Of a DNA stretch of 64,000 bases, positions 1 to 7,888 are shown piece by piece. The translations under genes were made by a program, and so were the position numbers. The DNA is from Enteroscipio rubneri (GTDB taxonomy: Bacteria > Actinomycetota > Coriobacteriia > Coriobacteriales > Eggerthellaceae), in the NCBI RefSeq assembly GCF_002899715.1, contig NZ_PPEK01000002.1, positions 180,638-244,637 of the forward strand, in the 5' to 3' direction. The notes beneath the pieces were generated by a model. That model was given only the letters and a program-made list of their open reading frames with translations. It did not search any database and was not told where the DNA came from. Each line of letters opens with the position of its first letter. The first letter of the stretch is position 1.

Positions 1-1
1 G

Positions 2-436
2 GCAGCCCGCCATCTGTGCGAGCGGGTGCTGATCATCGACGCGGGAGGCGACGATGCGGGGGCAACGGCGCTCGGTCGGTTTGCGCCCGCCATCGATCGA
101 GCTCCATACGAGATGCTCTACGTGGTCAATGCTCGACGCAACCTCACGCAGCAGCCCGAGGAGGCTGCGGCCGTGCTTCGCGAGATCGAGGCGAAGGCGC
201 GTCTCGCAGCCACCGCCGTCGTGAACAACACGCATTTGAAGCAGGACACCGACGAGCAGACGATTGCGCGCGGGGTGCCCTTCGCGCGTGCTGTGGCCGA
301 CAAGCTGGGCCTGCCGGTTGCGTGCACCACTGTGCCCACTCGGCTCGTCGACCGGGAAAGTGGGCTCTTTGGGCCGAATAAGACTCCGGAAACGCTCTAT
401 CCTGTGCAAGTATATGTACGCACGCCCTGGGAATGA
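2..436 (+). CDS. P-loop ATPase (ParA/MinD-like), C-terminal part
   Basis: The gene enters from upstream of the window, so only about 144 C-terminal residues are visible. A hydrophobic strand followed by DAGGDDAGA (about residues 10-20 of the visible part) resembles the aspartate-containing strand after the Walker A region of MinD/CobQ/ParA-type ATPases. VVNNTHL further on fits the base-recognition strand of that fold. Walker A is outside the window. The gene lies 92 bases upstream of the ferredoxin gene of the 2-oxoacid oxidoreductase operon. Function is not known; the family call rests on fold-like motifs only. Confidence 0.45.
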   Translation, partial: AARHLCERVLIIDAGGDDAGATALGRFAPAIDRAPYEMLYVVNARRNLTQQPEEAAAVLREIEAKARLAATAVVNNTHLKQDTDEQTIARGVPFARAVADKLGLPVACTTVPTRLVDRESGLFGPNKTPETLYPVQVYVRTPWE

Positions 437-528
437 CGCAGGGCTGCATTCCGCGTTCGCTGCGACGAGCGATCGCGGGCGGGGCCTGCGCCGCCGCGCA
501 GGTGCACGAAGACGAGGAAGGTTCCAGA

Positions 529-735
529 ATGCCGAGGATCATAGTAGACGATCATTTCTGCAAGGGGTGCGGTCTGTGCGTCGACTCATGCCCCACGCAT
601 ATCATCGAGCTCGATCAAGCCAGGATCACCGCCAAGGGCTACCATCCGGCGACGTTGATCGACGAGGAGCGGTGCACGGGCTGCATGTCGTGCGCCCTCA
701 TGTGCCCGGACGTCGCGATTACGGTTGAGAGGTAG
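529..735 (+). CDS. korD: 2-oxoacid:ferredoxin oxidoreductase, ferredoxin (delta) subunit
   Basis: A 68-residue protein with two CxxCxxCxxxCP clusters (CKGCGLCVDSCP and CTGCMSCALMCP), the usual 2[4Fe-4S] ferredoxin arrangement. It passes electrons from the oxidoreductase core to free ferredoxin. The ATG at 529 is preceded by GAGGAAGG at 513-520, which is why I prefer it to the in-frame ATG at 433. The alpha subunit starts 3 bases after its stop, so it is first in a korDABC operon. Confidence 0.9.
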   Translation: MPRIIVDDHFCKGCGLCVDSCPTHIIELDQARITAKGYHPATLIDEERCTGCMSCALMCPDVAITVER

Positions 736-738
736 ATC

Positions 739-1803
739 ATGGCTGAGAAAGTGTTGATGAAAGGCAACGAGGTCATGGCCGAGAGCGCCATCCGCGCAGG
801 ATGTCGCTTCTTCTTCGGCTATCCCATCACGCCGCAGACCGAGCTTGCGGCCTACATGTCCAAGCGCATGCCAAAGGTAGGTGGCACCTACCTGCAGGCC
901 GAGAGCGAAATCGCGGCAATCAATATGGTATACGGCGCCTCCTGCGCCGGCGCGCGCGTGATGACGTCCTCCTCCTCGCCGGGCATCTCGCTCAAGGGAG
1001 AGGGCATCTCCTACATGGCCGGCTGCGATCTGCCGGGCGTGATCGTGAACGTCCAACGCGGGGGCCCGGGGCTCGGCGGCATCCAGCCGTCTCAATCAGA
1101 CTACTGGCAGGCCACGCGCGCGACCGGCCACGGCGACTTCCACGTCATGGTGTACGCGCCCTCAACGGTGCAGGAGATGGCCGATTATGCGTTCCTCGCC
1201 TTCGACAAGGCAGATGAATATCGCATCCCCGTCATGCTTTTGGCCGATGGCATGCTCGGCCAGATGATGGAGCCGGTGGTTTTGCCCGAACCGAAGGGGG
1301 AGCTGCCCGAGAAGCCGTGGGCGACGAGCGGTCACAAGAACAAGCGTGCTCACAACATCATGGACTCGCTCTACCTGACGGCGGAGGAGCTTGAAGATCT
1401 CAACGTTGCGCGCTTCGAGCGCTATCAGAGCATCCTGCGCGACGAGCAGCGAGCCGAGCTGTTCATGACGGACGATGCCGATATCGTGCTCGCGGCATAC
1501 GGCGCGTCCGCCCGTATCGCTCGCAGCGCGGTCGTCGCTGCGCGCGAGAAGGGCATCAAAGCCGGCCTTGTGCGCCCCATTACCCTCTGGCCGTTCCCGA
1601 CGGATGCGTTCGAGCAGGTCATGTCTCATGCGAAGCTGTTCCTTACGGTCGAGATGAGCATGGGCCAGATGGTGGACGACGTGCGTTTGGCATCTGCAGG
1701 AAGGGTGCCGGTCGAGTTCTTCGGCCGCACGGGCGGCATCATCCCCACGCCGGTGGAGGTGCTGGCCAGGATCGAGGAGCTTTCAGGAAAGGTTGGTGCG
1801 TAG
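739..1803 (+). CDS. korA: 2-oxoacid:ferredoxin oxidoreductase, alpha subunit
   Basis: 354 residues. The N-terminal pyruvate-ferredoxin-oxidoreductase-like region (GNEVMAESAIRAGCRFFFGYPITP, split here: starts GNEV, ends YPITP) and the QAESEIAAINMVYGA segment are typical of the KorA/VorB alpha subunit. The C-terminal half carries the transketolase-like domain II. With KorB it oxidatively decarboxylates a 2-oxoacid to an acyl-CoA and reduces ferredoxin in the cytoplasm. Whether the substrate is 2-oxoglutarate or a branched-chain 2-oxoacid (VorB is about the same length) cannot be told from sequence. Co-transcribed with korD, korB and korC by spacing. Confidence 0.88.
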   Translation: MAEKVLMKGNEVMAESAIRAGCRFFFGYPITPQTELAAYMSKRMPKVGGTYLQAESEIAAINMVYGASCAGARVMTSSSSPGISLKGEGISYMAGCDLPGVIVNVQRGGPGLGGIQPSQSDYWQATRATGHGDFHVMVYAPSTVQEMADYAFLAFDKADEYRIPVMLLADGMLGQMMEPVVLPEPKGELPEKPWATSGHKNKRAHNIMDSLYLTAEELEDLNVARFERYQSILRDEQRAELFMTDDADIVLAAYGASARIARSAVVAAREKGIKAGLVRPITLWPFPTDAFEQVMSHAKLFLTVEMSMGQMVDDVRLASAGRVPVEFFGRTGGIIPTPVEVLARIEELSGKVGA

Positions 1804-1804
1804 C

Positions 1805-2644
1805 ATGAGCGCAGAAGCAAAGGTTGTGTTCCAGCGCCCGCACGCGCTGCTTCCCGTGGTGACGAACTACTGTCCCGGATGCCCGCACGGCATCGTGCAT
1901 AGGCTTGTGGCTGAGTGTATCGACGAGCTCGGCGTCGAGGGGGACACCGTGGGCATCGCCCCGGTGGGCTGCGCCGTCACTTCGCCGGACTTCTTCGGCT
2001 GCGACATGATCGAGGCTGCGCATGGGCGCGCGCCGGCGGTCGCAACGGCCGTGAAGCGCGTGCACCCGGACAATGTGGTGTTTGCCTACCAGGGCGATGG
2101 AGATCTCGCCTCCATTGGCATGGCTGAGACCATCCATGCGGCCACGCGCGGCGAGAACATTACGGTCATTTTCATCAACAACGCCATCTATGGTATGACG
2201 GGTGGTCAAATGGCTCCCACAAGCCTGCCGAACCAGGTGACGCAGACCTCGCCCTACGGGCGCGATGTGGCGACGGCGGGCTATCCTATACGTGTGTGCG
2301 AGCTTTTGAGCTCGCTCGACGGCGTGGCCTACCTTGAGCGCGTGACCGTCGACTGTCCCAAGAACGTGCGCAAGGCGAAAAAGTCCATCATGAAGGCGTT
2401 CCGCAACCAGGTGGACGGCGTGGGATACTCGCTCGTTGAGGTTGTGTCCACCTGTCCAACGAACTGGGGCCTCACGCCGCAAGATTCATTCGATTGGATG
2501 CGCGAGAATATGCTTCCGTACTACCCGCTGGGCGTGTACAAAGATGTCGTAGCCGACGGCTTCGCCAACGCCGCCGAAGCGGCCGCAGCGCGCAATGCGG
2601 ACTGTCCGGTTGCGCACCCTGCGACGGAAGGGGGCCTGCGATGA
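1805..2644 (+). CDS. korB: 2-oxoacid:ferredoxin oxidoreductase, beta (TPP-binding) subunit
   Basis: 279 residues from the ATG at 1805, one base after the korA stop. The thiamine diphosphate motif is clear: GDGDLASIG, about 30 residues, then NNAIYGMTGGQ. CPGCPHG near residue 22 is the conserved cysteine region of beta subunits that lack a fused ferredoxin domain. It holds the TPP-binding site and forms the catalytic core with KorA. Its TGA overlaps the korC ATG (ATGA at 2641), which points to translational coupling. Confidence 0.9.
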   Translation: MSAEAKVVFQRPHALLPVVTNYCPGCPHGIVHRLVAECIDELGVEGDTVGIAPVGCAVTSPDFFGCDMIEAAHGRAPAVATAVKRVHPDNVVFAYQGDGDLASIGMAETIHAATRGENITVIFINNAIYGMTGGQMAPTSLPNQVTQTSPYGRDVATAGYPIRVCELLSSLDGVAYLERVTVDCPKNVRKAKKSIMKAFRNQVDGVGYSLVEVVSTCPTNWGLTPQDSFDWMRENMLPYYPLGVYKDVVADGFANAAEAAAARNADCPVAHPATEGGLR

Positions 2645-3177
2645 GCCGCACCATGAACGCCGTTCTCGCCGGCTTCGGCGGCCAGGGCATCCTGTTCGCC
2701 GGCAAGATCATCGCCATCGCGGGACTCATCGAGGATCGCGAGGTGTCGTGGCTGCCCTCCTATGGGCCCGAGATGCGCGGCGGTACCGCGAACTGCAGCG
2801 TGTGCGTGGCCGACGACCCCATCGGCAGCCCGCTCGTGCTGCGTCCTGACGTGCTCGTGGTCATGAACCAGCCCTCCCTCGACAAATTCGAGGGTAGCGT
2901 GCAGCCTGGTGGCATCGTTGTAGCGGACTCGACGCTCGTACAACGCATTCCCGCCATCCCCAACGTGAAGGTATGCGCCGTGCCCGCGACGAAGCTCGCC
3001 GAGGAAAACGGCTACAAGGCCCTTGCGAACGTGATTCTGGTGGGCAAGCTGTTCGCGGAGACGCACTTCTGTTCCGAGGAGACCATTCGTGCCGCCGTCG
3101 AGCAGTGCGTACCCGCCAGCAAGAAAGCGAAGCTGCCGTCTAACCTCGCGGCACTGGAGATCGGCATGAACGCGTAG
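2641..3177 (+). CDS. korC: 2-oxoacid:ferredoxin oxidoreductase, gamma subunit
   Basis: 178 residues from the ATG at 2641, which overlaps the korB stop by 4 bases. The start GFGGQGILFAGKIIA and the WLPSYGPEMRGG segment are hallmarks of the gamma subunit. It completes the four-subunit enzyme encoded by 529-3177. The next gene, a regulator, begins 51 bases downstream, so it could be in the same transcript. Confidence 0.9.
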   Translation: MSRTMNAVLAGFGGQGILFAGKIIAIAGLIEDREVSWLPSYGPEMRGGTANCSVCVADDPIGSPLVLRPDVLVVMNQPSLDKFEGSVQPGGIVVADSTLVQRIPAIPNVKVCAVPATKLAEENGYKALANVILVGKLFAETHFCSEETIRAAVEQCVPASKKAKLPSNLAALEIGMNA

Positions 3178-3228
3178 GGTTCATTTTCTGCAGACGGACC
3201 TGCGAGCAGGACGGGTGAAAGGACGAAC

Positions 3229-3780
3229 ATGGTAGCTGAACTTGTCGAGATCGGCCTGCGCATCCAAGGCTTGCGCGAGGCATGCGATGTGACGCGCGAG
3301 GAGATGGCGCGCGAGTTGGGCGTGCCGCTTGAGAAGTACATCCACTGGGAAGAGACGGGCGACGATGTGCCCATCTCTGCGATCTATCATATGGCGCATC
3401 ATTTTGGCGTTGAATTCACCGAGATCCTCACAGGCACAGCGGCCAAGCTGGACACCTATCAGGTTGTGCGCAACGGCGAGGGACGCGAGGTCGATCGCTA
3501 TCCGGGATATCATTTCGAGGATCTGGCCTGGCGCTACTCGGGTAAGATCATGCAACCGCTGCTGGTGGTGCTCGATCCCACCGACGAGCCAGCGAAGCTC
3601 GTGACCCACACCGGTCAGGAGTTCAACTTGGTGCTGGAGGGCACGGTCGTGGTCACGTGGGCGGACAAAGAGTTCGAATTGAACGCCGGCGACAGCATCT
3701 ACTTCAATCCCGAGCATCCGCACGGGCAGCGCTGCGGTGGCGATGTGCCCGCCAAGTTCGTAACCATCATTGCGGAGTAA
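3229..3780 (+). CDS. XRE-type HTH regulator with C-terminal cupin domain
   Basis: 183 residues. Residues about 8-65 form a Cro/CI-type helix-turn-helix (IGLRIQGLREACDVTREEMA). Residues about 110-180 form a cupin barrel with EFNLVLEGTVVV, GDSIYFNPEHPHGQRC and a terminal strand. This architecture is common in regulators that sense small molecules through the cupin. It starts with ATG after GAAAGGACGAAC. Between korDABC and an acyl-CoA synthetase it may control one or both; that is inference. Confidence 0.85.
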   Translation: MVAELVEIGLRIQGLREACDVTREEMARELGVPLEKYIHWEETGDDVPISAIYHMAHHFGVEFTEILTGTAAKLDTYQVVRNGEGREVDRYPGYHFEDLAWRYSGKIMQPLLVVLDPTDEPAKLVTHTGQEFNLVLEGTVVVTWADKEFELNAGDSIYFNPEHPHGQRCGGDVPAKFVTIIAE

Positions 3781-3798
3781 GATCCAACATGCGAGTTC

Positions 3799-3916
3799 GG
3801 GACGGGAGGCGGCCAGGGGTGCCGTGCTCGAACGGTCCTGAGCTCGCGCGAAAGTTCCCACAGAGGCTTTCGGCTCGTGCGGAACTGCGCACGGCGCCCT
3901 CGCCCCCTCCCGTCCC
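3799..3916 (+). repeat. structured repeat element, copy A
   Basis: An intergenic stretch bounded by a perfect 11-bp inverted repeat (GGGACGGGAGG at 3799-3809; CCTCCCGTCCC at 3906-3916). A second stem inside pairs GGTGCCGTGC with GCACGGCGCC. The inner blocks TGCCGTGCTCGAACGGTCCT and GAACTGCGC recur, in almost the same spacing, on the minus strand at 54611-54726. The stem sequences differ between the copies while pairing is kept. The rest of the 3781-3994 gap shows no gene. Confidence 0.6.
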
Positions 3917-3994
3917 GGCGTGCCGGTTCGGTTGACCAGAAGCGATGGTGAGAACTTGTCGGGCGGTTCTTGAGCCCTTTTGCAGACCTGCGAG

Positions 3995-5689
3995 ATGAGA
4001 GAGAAAGATACGATCGTGAACCATATCCTGAAAAAGTACTGCCCTCGCATCGAGTTCGACTCCTACGAGGACTTCTTCGAGAACTTCCAGATAAACGTGC
4101 CCGAGGCGTTCAACTTCGGCTTCGACGTGGTGGACGAGTGGGCGCGCGTCGAGCCCGGGAAGCGCGCGCTCGTGTGGTGCGACGATCACGACCATGAGCG
4201 CACGTTCACGTTCACCGACCTGTCGCGCCTGTCGAACCAGGCGGCCAACGCATTTCGCAAGCTCGGCATCGGCAAGGGCGACGTGGTGATGATGATCCTG
4301 CGCCGCCGCTGGGAGTATTGGGTGTGCGCCGTGGCGCTGTGCAAGCTGGGTGCTACCATCATCCCGGCGTCGTTGCAGCTCACGAAGAAGGACATCGCGT
4401 ACCGCGCCAACTCTGCGCAGGTGAAGATGATGGTGTGCGTGGACGATGACTACGTGTGCACGCAGACCGAGGAGGCGCTGCCCGAATCGCCTTCCATTGA
4501 GAACCGCATCATCGTGGCGGGCGAGCGCCCGGGCTGGACGCCGTTCGACGAGCTGATCGTCGGCGAGTCCGACGAGTTCGAGCGCCCGTGCGGCGAGGCC
4601 GGCGTCACGAGCAAGGACACCATGCTCATCTACTTCACGTCGGGCACCACCGGCATGGCGAAGGCTGTGTGCCACAACTTCGCGCATCCGTTGGGACACA
4701 TCATCACGGCGAAGTACTGGCAGCAGGTGGAGGAGGACACGCTGCACATGAGCGTGACCGATTCCGGCTGGGCGAAGTTCGGCTGGGGCAAGATCTACGG
4801 CCAGTGGATCGCCGGCGCCACCATCTTCGCCTACGACATGGACAAGTTCGTGCCCACGAAGCTGCTGCAGAAGATTCAGGACTACCGGCTGACCACGTTC
4901 TGCGCGCCGCCGACGATGTACCGCTTCATGCTGCAGGAGGACGTGGGCGCCTACGACCTGTCGAGCGTGCACAACTTCGCCACGGCGGGCGAGCCGCTGA
5001 ACGCCGAGGTGACCATCGCGTGGAAGCGCCTGACGGGCAAGAACATCCGCGAGGGCTTCGGCCAGACCGAGGGCCCGGTGCTCCTGGCCACGTTCCCGTG
5101 GATCGAGCCGCGCCCGGGCTCCATGGGCAAGCCCTCGCCGCTGCTGAACATCAAGCTGCTCGACGAAGAGGGCATCGAGGTGCCCGACGGCGAGGAGGGC
5201 GCCATCTGCGTCACGGGCCTCAAGGAGGCGTACCCGCCGGGGCTGTTCACGGGCTACTACCGCGAGCCGGAGCGCACGCGCGAGGCCGTGGGCGGGGAGT
5301 ACTACAACCTGCACGACATGGCGTGGCGCGACTCGGACGGTTACTGCTTCTTCGTGGGCCGCAACGACGACGTGATCAAGTGCTCGGGCTACCGCATCGG
5401 CCCCTTCGAGGTGGAGAGCGCGCTCATCGAGCACGACGCCGTGGTGGAATGTGCCGTCACGGCCGCGCCCGACCCCATCCGAGGCAAGGTGGTGAAAGCC
5501 ACAATCGTGCTGGCAAAGGGTTGGGAGCCGAGCGACGAGCTGGTCAAGGAGCTGCAGAACCACGTGAAGAAGACGACGGCGCCGTACAAGTACCCGCGCA
5601 TCGTCGAGTTCGTGGACGAGCTGCCGAAGACCATCGGCGGCAAGATCAAGCGCAAGCTCATCCGCAACAACGACGGCATCGAGGACTAG
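3995..5689 (+). CDS. AMP-forming acyl-CoA synthetase
   Basis: 564 residues from ATG 3995 (a TTG at 3980 and a GTG at 4016 are alternatives; none has a strong ribosome-binding site). The P-loop-like motif YFTSGTTGMAKAV lies near residue 212. GFGQTEG, the GYYREPERT region, the RNDDVIKCSGYRIGPFEVE hinge and C-terminal GGKIKRK with the catalytic lysine are all present. It resembles medium-chain/acetyl-CoA synthetase-like ANL enzymes that make acyl-CoA from acid, ATP and CoA. Substrate unknown. The neighbouring oxidoreductase works on acyl-CoA chemistry, which fits but does not prove a shared pathway. Confidence 0.88.
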   Translation: MREKDTIVNHILKKYCPRIEFDSYEDFFENFQINVPEAFNFGFDVVDEWARVEPGKRALVWCDDHDHERTFTFTDLSRLSNQAANAFRKLGIGKGDVVMMILRRRWEYWVCAVALCKLGATIIPASLQLTKKDIAYRANSAQVKMMVCVDDDYVCTQTEEALPESPSIENRIIVAGERPGWTPFDELIVGESDEFERPCGEAGVTSKDTMLIYFTSGTTGMAKAVCHNFAHPLGHIITAKYWQQVEEDTLHMSVTDSGWAKFGWGKIYGQWIAGATIFAYDMDKFVPTKLLQKIQDYRLTTFCAPPTMYRFMLQEDVGAYDLSSVHNFATAGEPLNAEVTIAWKRLTGKNIREGFGQTEGPVLLATFPWIEPRPGSMGKPSPLLNIKLLDEEGIEVPDGEEGAICVTGLKEAYPPGLFTGYYREPERTREAVGGEYYNLHDMAWRDSDGYCFFVGRNDDVIKCSGYRIGPFEVESALIEHDAVVECAVTAAPDPIRGKVVKATIVLAKGWEPSDELVKELQNHVKKTTAPYKYPRIVEFVDELPKTIGGKIKRKLIRNNDGIED

Positions 5690-5694
5690 CGAGA

Positions 5695-5712
5695 GGGCGC
5701 CTGCGGGCGCCC
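5695..5712 (+). terminator. possible hairpin terminator after acyl-CoA synthetase
   Basis: A perfect 7-bp GC stem (GGGCGCC / GGCGCCC) with loop TGCG begins 5 bases after the stop codon. There is no T run, so termination strength is uncertain. Confidence 0.4.
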
Positions 5713-5874
5713 CCAGCGCTGGCGGCGCATTTGTTTTCGAACCCAACGTTCCGACTCCTTCTTCGCCATGACGGAGGGGCTGCGCGTCGCAAGGATGATT
5801 CAGAAGGCGCGTTTCGGGGACGAAAACTGTACGCTTCGGGCGACAATGCACGCACGTGGCTGTAAGAAGGGCGG

Positions 5875-6729
5875 ATGATGAGGGATTCTGTGGAAATGTT
5901 CGCCTTGTTCAAGGATGTCGTACGGTCTGACGAGCGGATTCGCACCATGACGTTGGAAGGGAGTCGCGTTAACCCCGCCGTGACACCCGATGCGTGGCAG
6001 GATTACGATCTTACGTTCTTGGTGACGGACGTGGGGAGCTTCACGCGCTCCGATGAGTGGCTCGCGCGTTTCGGTGACATCGTGCTCATGCAGAAACCGG
6101 AGGCGATGGAGCTGTTCCCGCCCGATTTCCCCACAGGGTGGTTCTCGTACCTCATGTTGTTCTCGGATGGAGTGAAGATCGACCTCACCCTGATTCCCTG
6201 CGAGGATTGGGGCGAGTATTTCGCGTCGGACTCGCTGATCCGCGTGCTATACGACAAAGACGGGATCTGCCCGTCGCTGCCTGAACCGACGGATGAGCGG
6301 TTCTGGTTGCAAAAGCCGCCTTCGGCGCATGTCCGCGATTGCGCAAACGAGTTCTATTTTGCTTGCACGTATGCGGCGCGGGGGCTGCTGCGCGACGAGC
6401 TGCTATTCGCGAATTGGACGTTCGAGCAGATCTTGCGCATCGAGCTGCTACGGATGCTCGAGTACGTTGCCGGAACGCGCAACGGCTTCCCGCTGAACAC
6501 GGGCAAGCACGACAAATGGCTGCCCCGGTTCTTGACGGCCGACGAGCAAGCGGGCCTGCTCGCGACGTACCGACTCGATTCTGTCGACGCGACATGGAAT
6601 GCTTTGCGCTCGGCGATGGACCTGTTCGAGCGCGCCATGGTGGAGACATGCGACTCGCTCGGCTACGATCGTCCGGACGATGGCTCGAAAACGTCAGTGT
6701 ACATCGACGCACTGGAGGGCCTTCAATAG
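5875..6729 (+). CDS. chromosomal ANT(6)-like aminoglycoside 6-adenylyltransferase
   Basis: 284 residues. TLEGSRVN followed by QDYDLTFLVTD is the nucleotidyltransferase signature of the aadE/ANT(6) family, and MQKPEAMELFPP, YLMLFSDGVKIDLTLIP and C-terminal helices align along the whole length with the mobile aadE copy at 62423. It would transfer AMP to the 6-hydroxyl of streptomycin, if active on that substrate. Codon use and GC content match the surrounding chromosome, so it is not a recent arrival. Activity cannot be inferred. Confidence 0.85.
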   Translation: MMRDSVEMFALFKDVVRSDERIRTMTLEGSRVNPAVTPDAWQDYDLTFLVTDVGSFTRSDEWLARFGDIVLMQKPEAMELFPPDFPTGWFSYLMLFSDGVKIDLTLIPCEDWGEYFASDSLIRVLYDKDGICPSLPEPTDERFWLQKPPSAHVRDCANEFYFACTYAARGLLRDELLFANWTFEQILRIELLRMLEYVAGTRNGFPLNTGKHDKWLPRFLTADEQAGLLATYRLDSVDATWNALRSAMDLFERAMVETCDSLGYDRPDDGSKTSVYIDALEGLQ

Positions 6730-6866
6730 CCTGCTGCGCATGTCGGCTGCACGTGCGCTTGCGTTTCCGCCTGCCTATCGGAAGATGGTATTGTCGAACG
6801 CGTACTCGGCGCATATCGCCCTCGTGCGCTTCCTCCTACGATCATGCAACAATGCGAGACGGGCGC

Positions 6867-6872
6867 TATCAT
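6867..6872 (+). promoter_or_regulatory. -10-like TATCAT upstream of aldo/keto reductase
   Basis: GCTATCATG 82 bases before the reductase start belongs to a TAYCATG motif that recurs before several genes in this window. No convincing -35 was seen. The remainder of 6730-6953 shows no gene. Confidence 0.35.
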
Positions 6873-6953
6873 GCGCGAATCGAGCCGGGTAAGGTTGATC
6901 TGTCAAACGACCAAGGCCGCCACGCGGCGAGGTGGCGAATTAGGAGGACGCAT

Positions 6954-7814
6954 ATGGCAAACCTGCAGAGTCCGCGCGATACGATCGCGCTGCGCAACGG
7001 ATACGAGATACCCTGCATCGGATTCGGCACGTGGAAGATGCCGGATGGCGAGACGGGTTTGGAAGCTGTTCATCAAGCGCTTTCTGACGGCTACCGTCAC
7101 ATCGATACGGCGGCAGCCTACGATAACGAGGAAACAGTGGGTAAGGCGCTCGCCACGGCGGGTATCCCGCGCGAGGAACTGTTCGTCACCACGAAGGTGT
7201 GGAACTCGGACCGCGGTTATGATGCGACGCTCAAGGCGTTCGAGGAGTCGCGCAGGAAGCTCCACCTTGACTACGTAGACCTGTACCTCATACACTGGCC
7301 GGCGGCTCGCGGCGCCGATGCCGACTGGCAACGCACGAACCAGGAGACGTGGCGTGCGCTCGAGACGCTCTACCTCGACGGCAAGGTGCGCGCCATAGGC
7401 GTGAGCAACTTCAAGCCGCACCATCTGGAGCCTCTTATGGATGCGGCTGAGATTCTGCCCATGGTGGACCAGATCGAGCTGCATCCTGGTTGCAACCAGC
7501 AGGTCACTCGCGAATTCTGCAATCGCCACGACATCGTGGTGGAGGCATGGTCGCCGCTCGGGAGTGGGCGGGTGCTCCAGAACCAGCTGCTTATCGACAT
7601 CGCGGCCAGTTACGGATGCACGGTGGCGCAGCTGTGCCTGCGCTGGTGCTTGCAGCGTCGCGCTATTCCGCTGCCGAAGTCGGTCGATGCTGGCCGCATC
7701 GCCGAGAATGCCCGTATCTTCTGGTTCGACCTCACCGACGAGGATATGCAGCGCATTGATGAGCTTGATCCGCTCGGGCAGTCCGGCCTCGATCCTGACA
7801 CGGTCGACTTCTAA
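6954..7814 (+). CDS. aldo/keto reductase
   Basis: 286 residues from ATG 6954, preceded by AGGAGG at 6943-6948. GFGTWKM at the N-terminus, the GYRHIDTAAAYDNEE motif holding the catalytic Asp and Tyr, LDYVDLYLIHWP, GVSNFKPHHLE and a C-terminal IPLPKSV all match the AKR superfamily. These are NADPH-dependent cytosolic reductases of aldehydes and ketones. The physiological substrate is unknown. It stands alone between the ANT(6)-like gene and nudC. Confidence 0.92.
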   Translation: MANLQSPRDTIALRNGYEIPCIGFGTWKMPDGETGLEAVHQALSDGYRHIDTAAAYDNEETVGKALATAGIPREELFVTTKVWNSDRGYDATLKAFEESRRKLHLDYVDLYLIHWPAARGADADWQRTNQETWRALETLYLDGKVRAIGVSNFKPHHLEPLMDAAEILPMVDQIELHPGCNQQVTREFCNRHDIVVEAWSPLGSGRVLQNQLLIDIAASYGCTVAQLCLRWCLQRRAIPLPKSVDAGRIAENARIFWFDLTDEDMQRIDELDPLGQSGLDPDTVDF

Positions 7815-7846
7815 CCTTCTTCCTCGCACGGGGCCGCCGAAAGGGC

Positions 7847-7852
7847 TACTAT
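7847..7852 (+). promoter_or_regulatory. -10-like TACTAT upstream of nudC
   Basis: GGGCTACTATAGG lies 36 bases before GTG 7889. It would place transcription start near 7859, downstream of the in-frame ATG at 7856, so it supports the later start. Confidence 0.35.
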
Positions 7853-7888
7853 AGGATGGTTGCTACTTCGCGGGAAAGGCGGGCTGAC

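Noticed and set aside
3767..5851. Minus-strand 694-residue open frame
   Set aside because: Antisense shadow of the acyl-CoA synthetase; His/Arg/Leu-rich and without recognisable domains.
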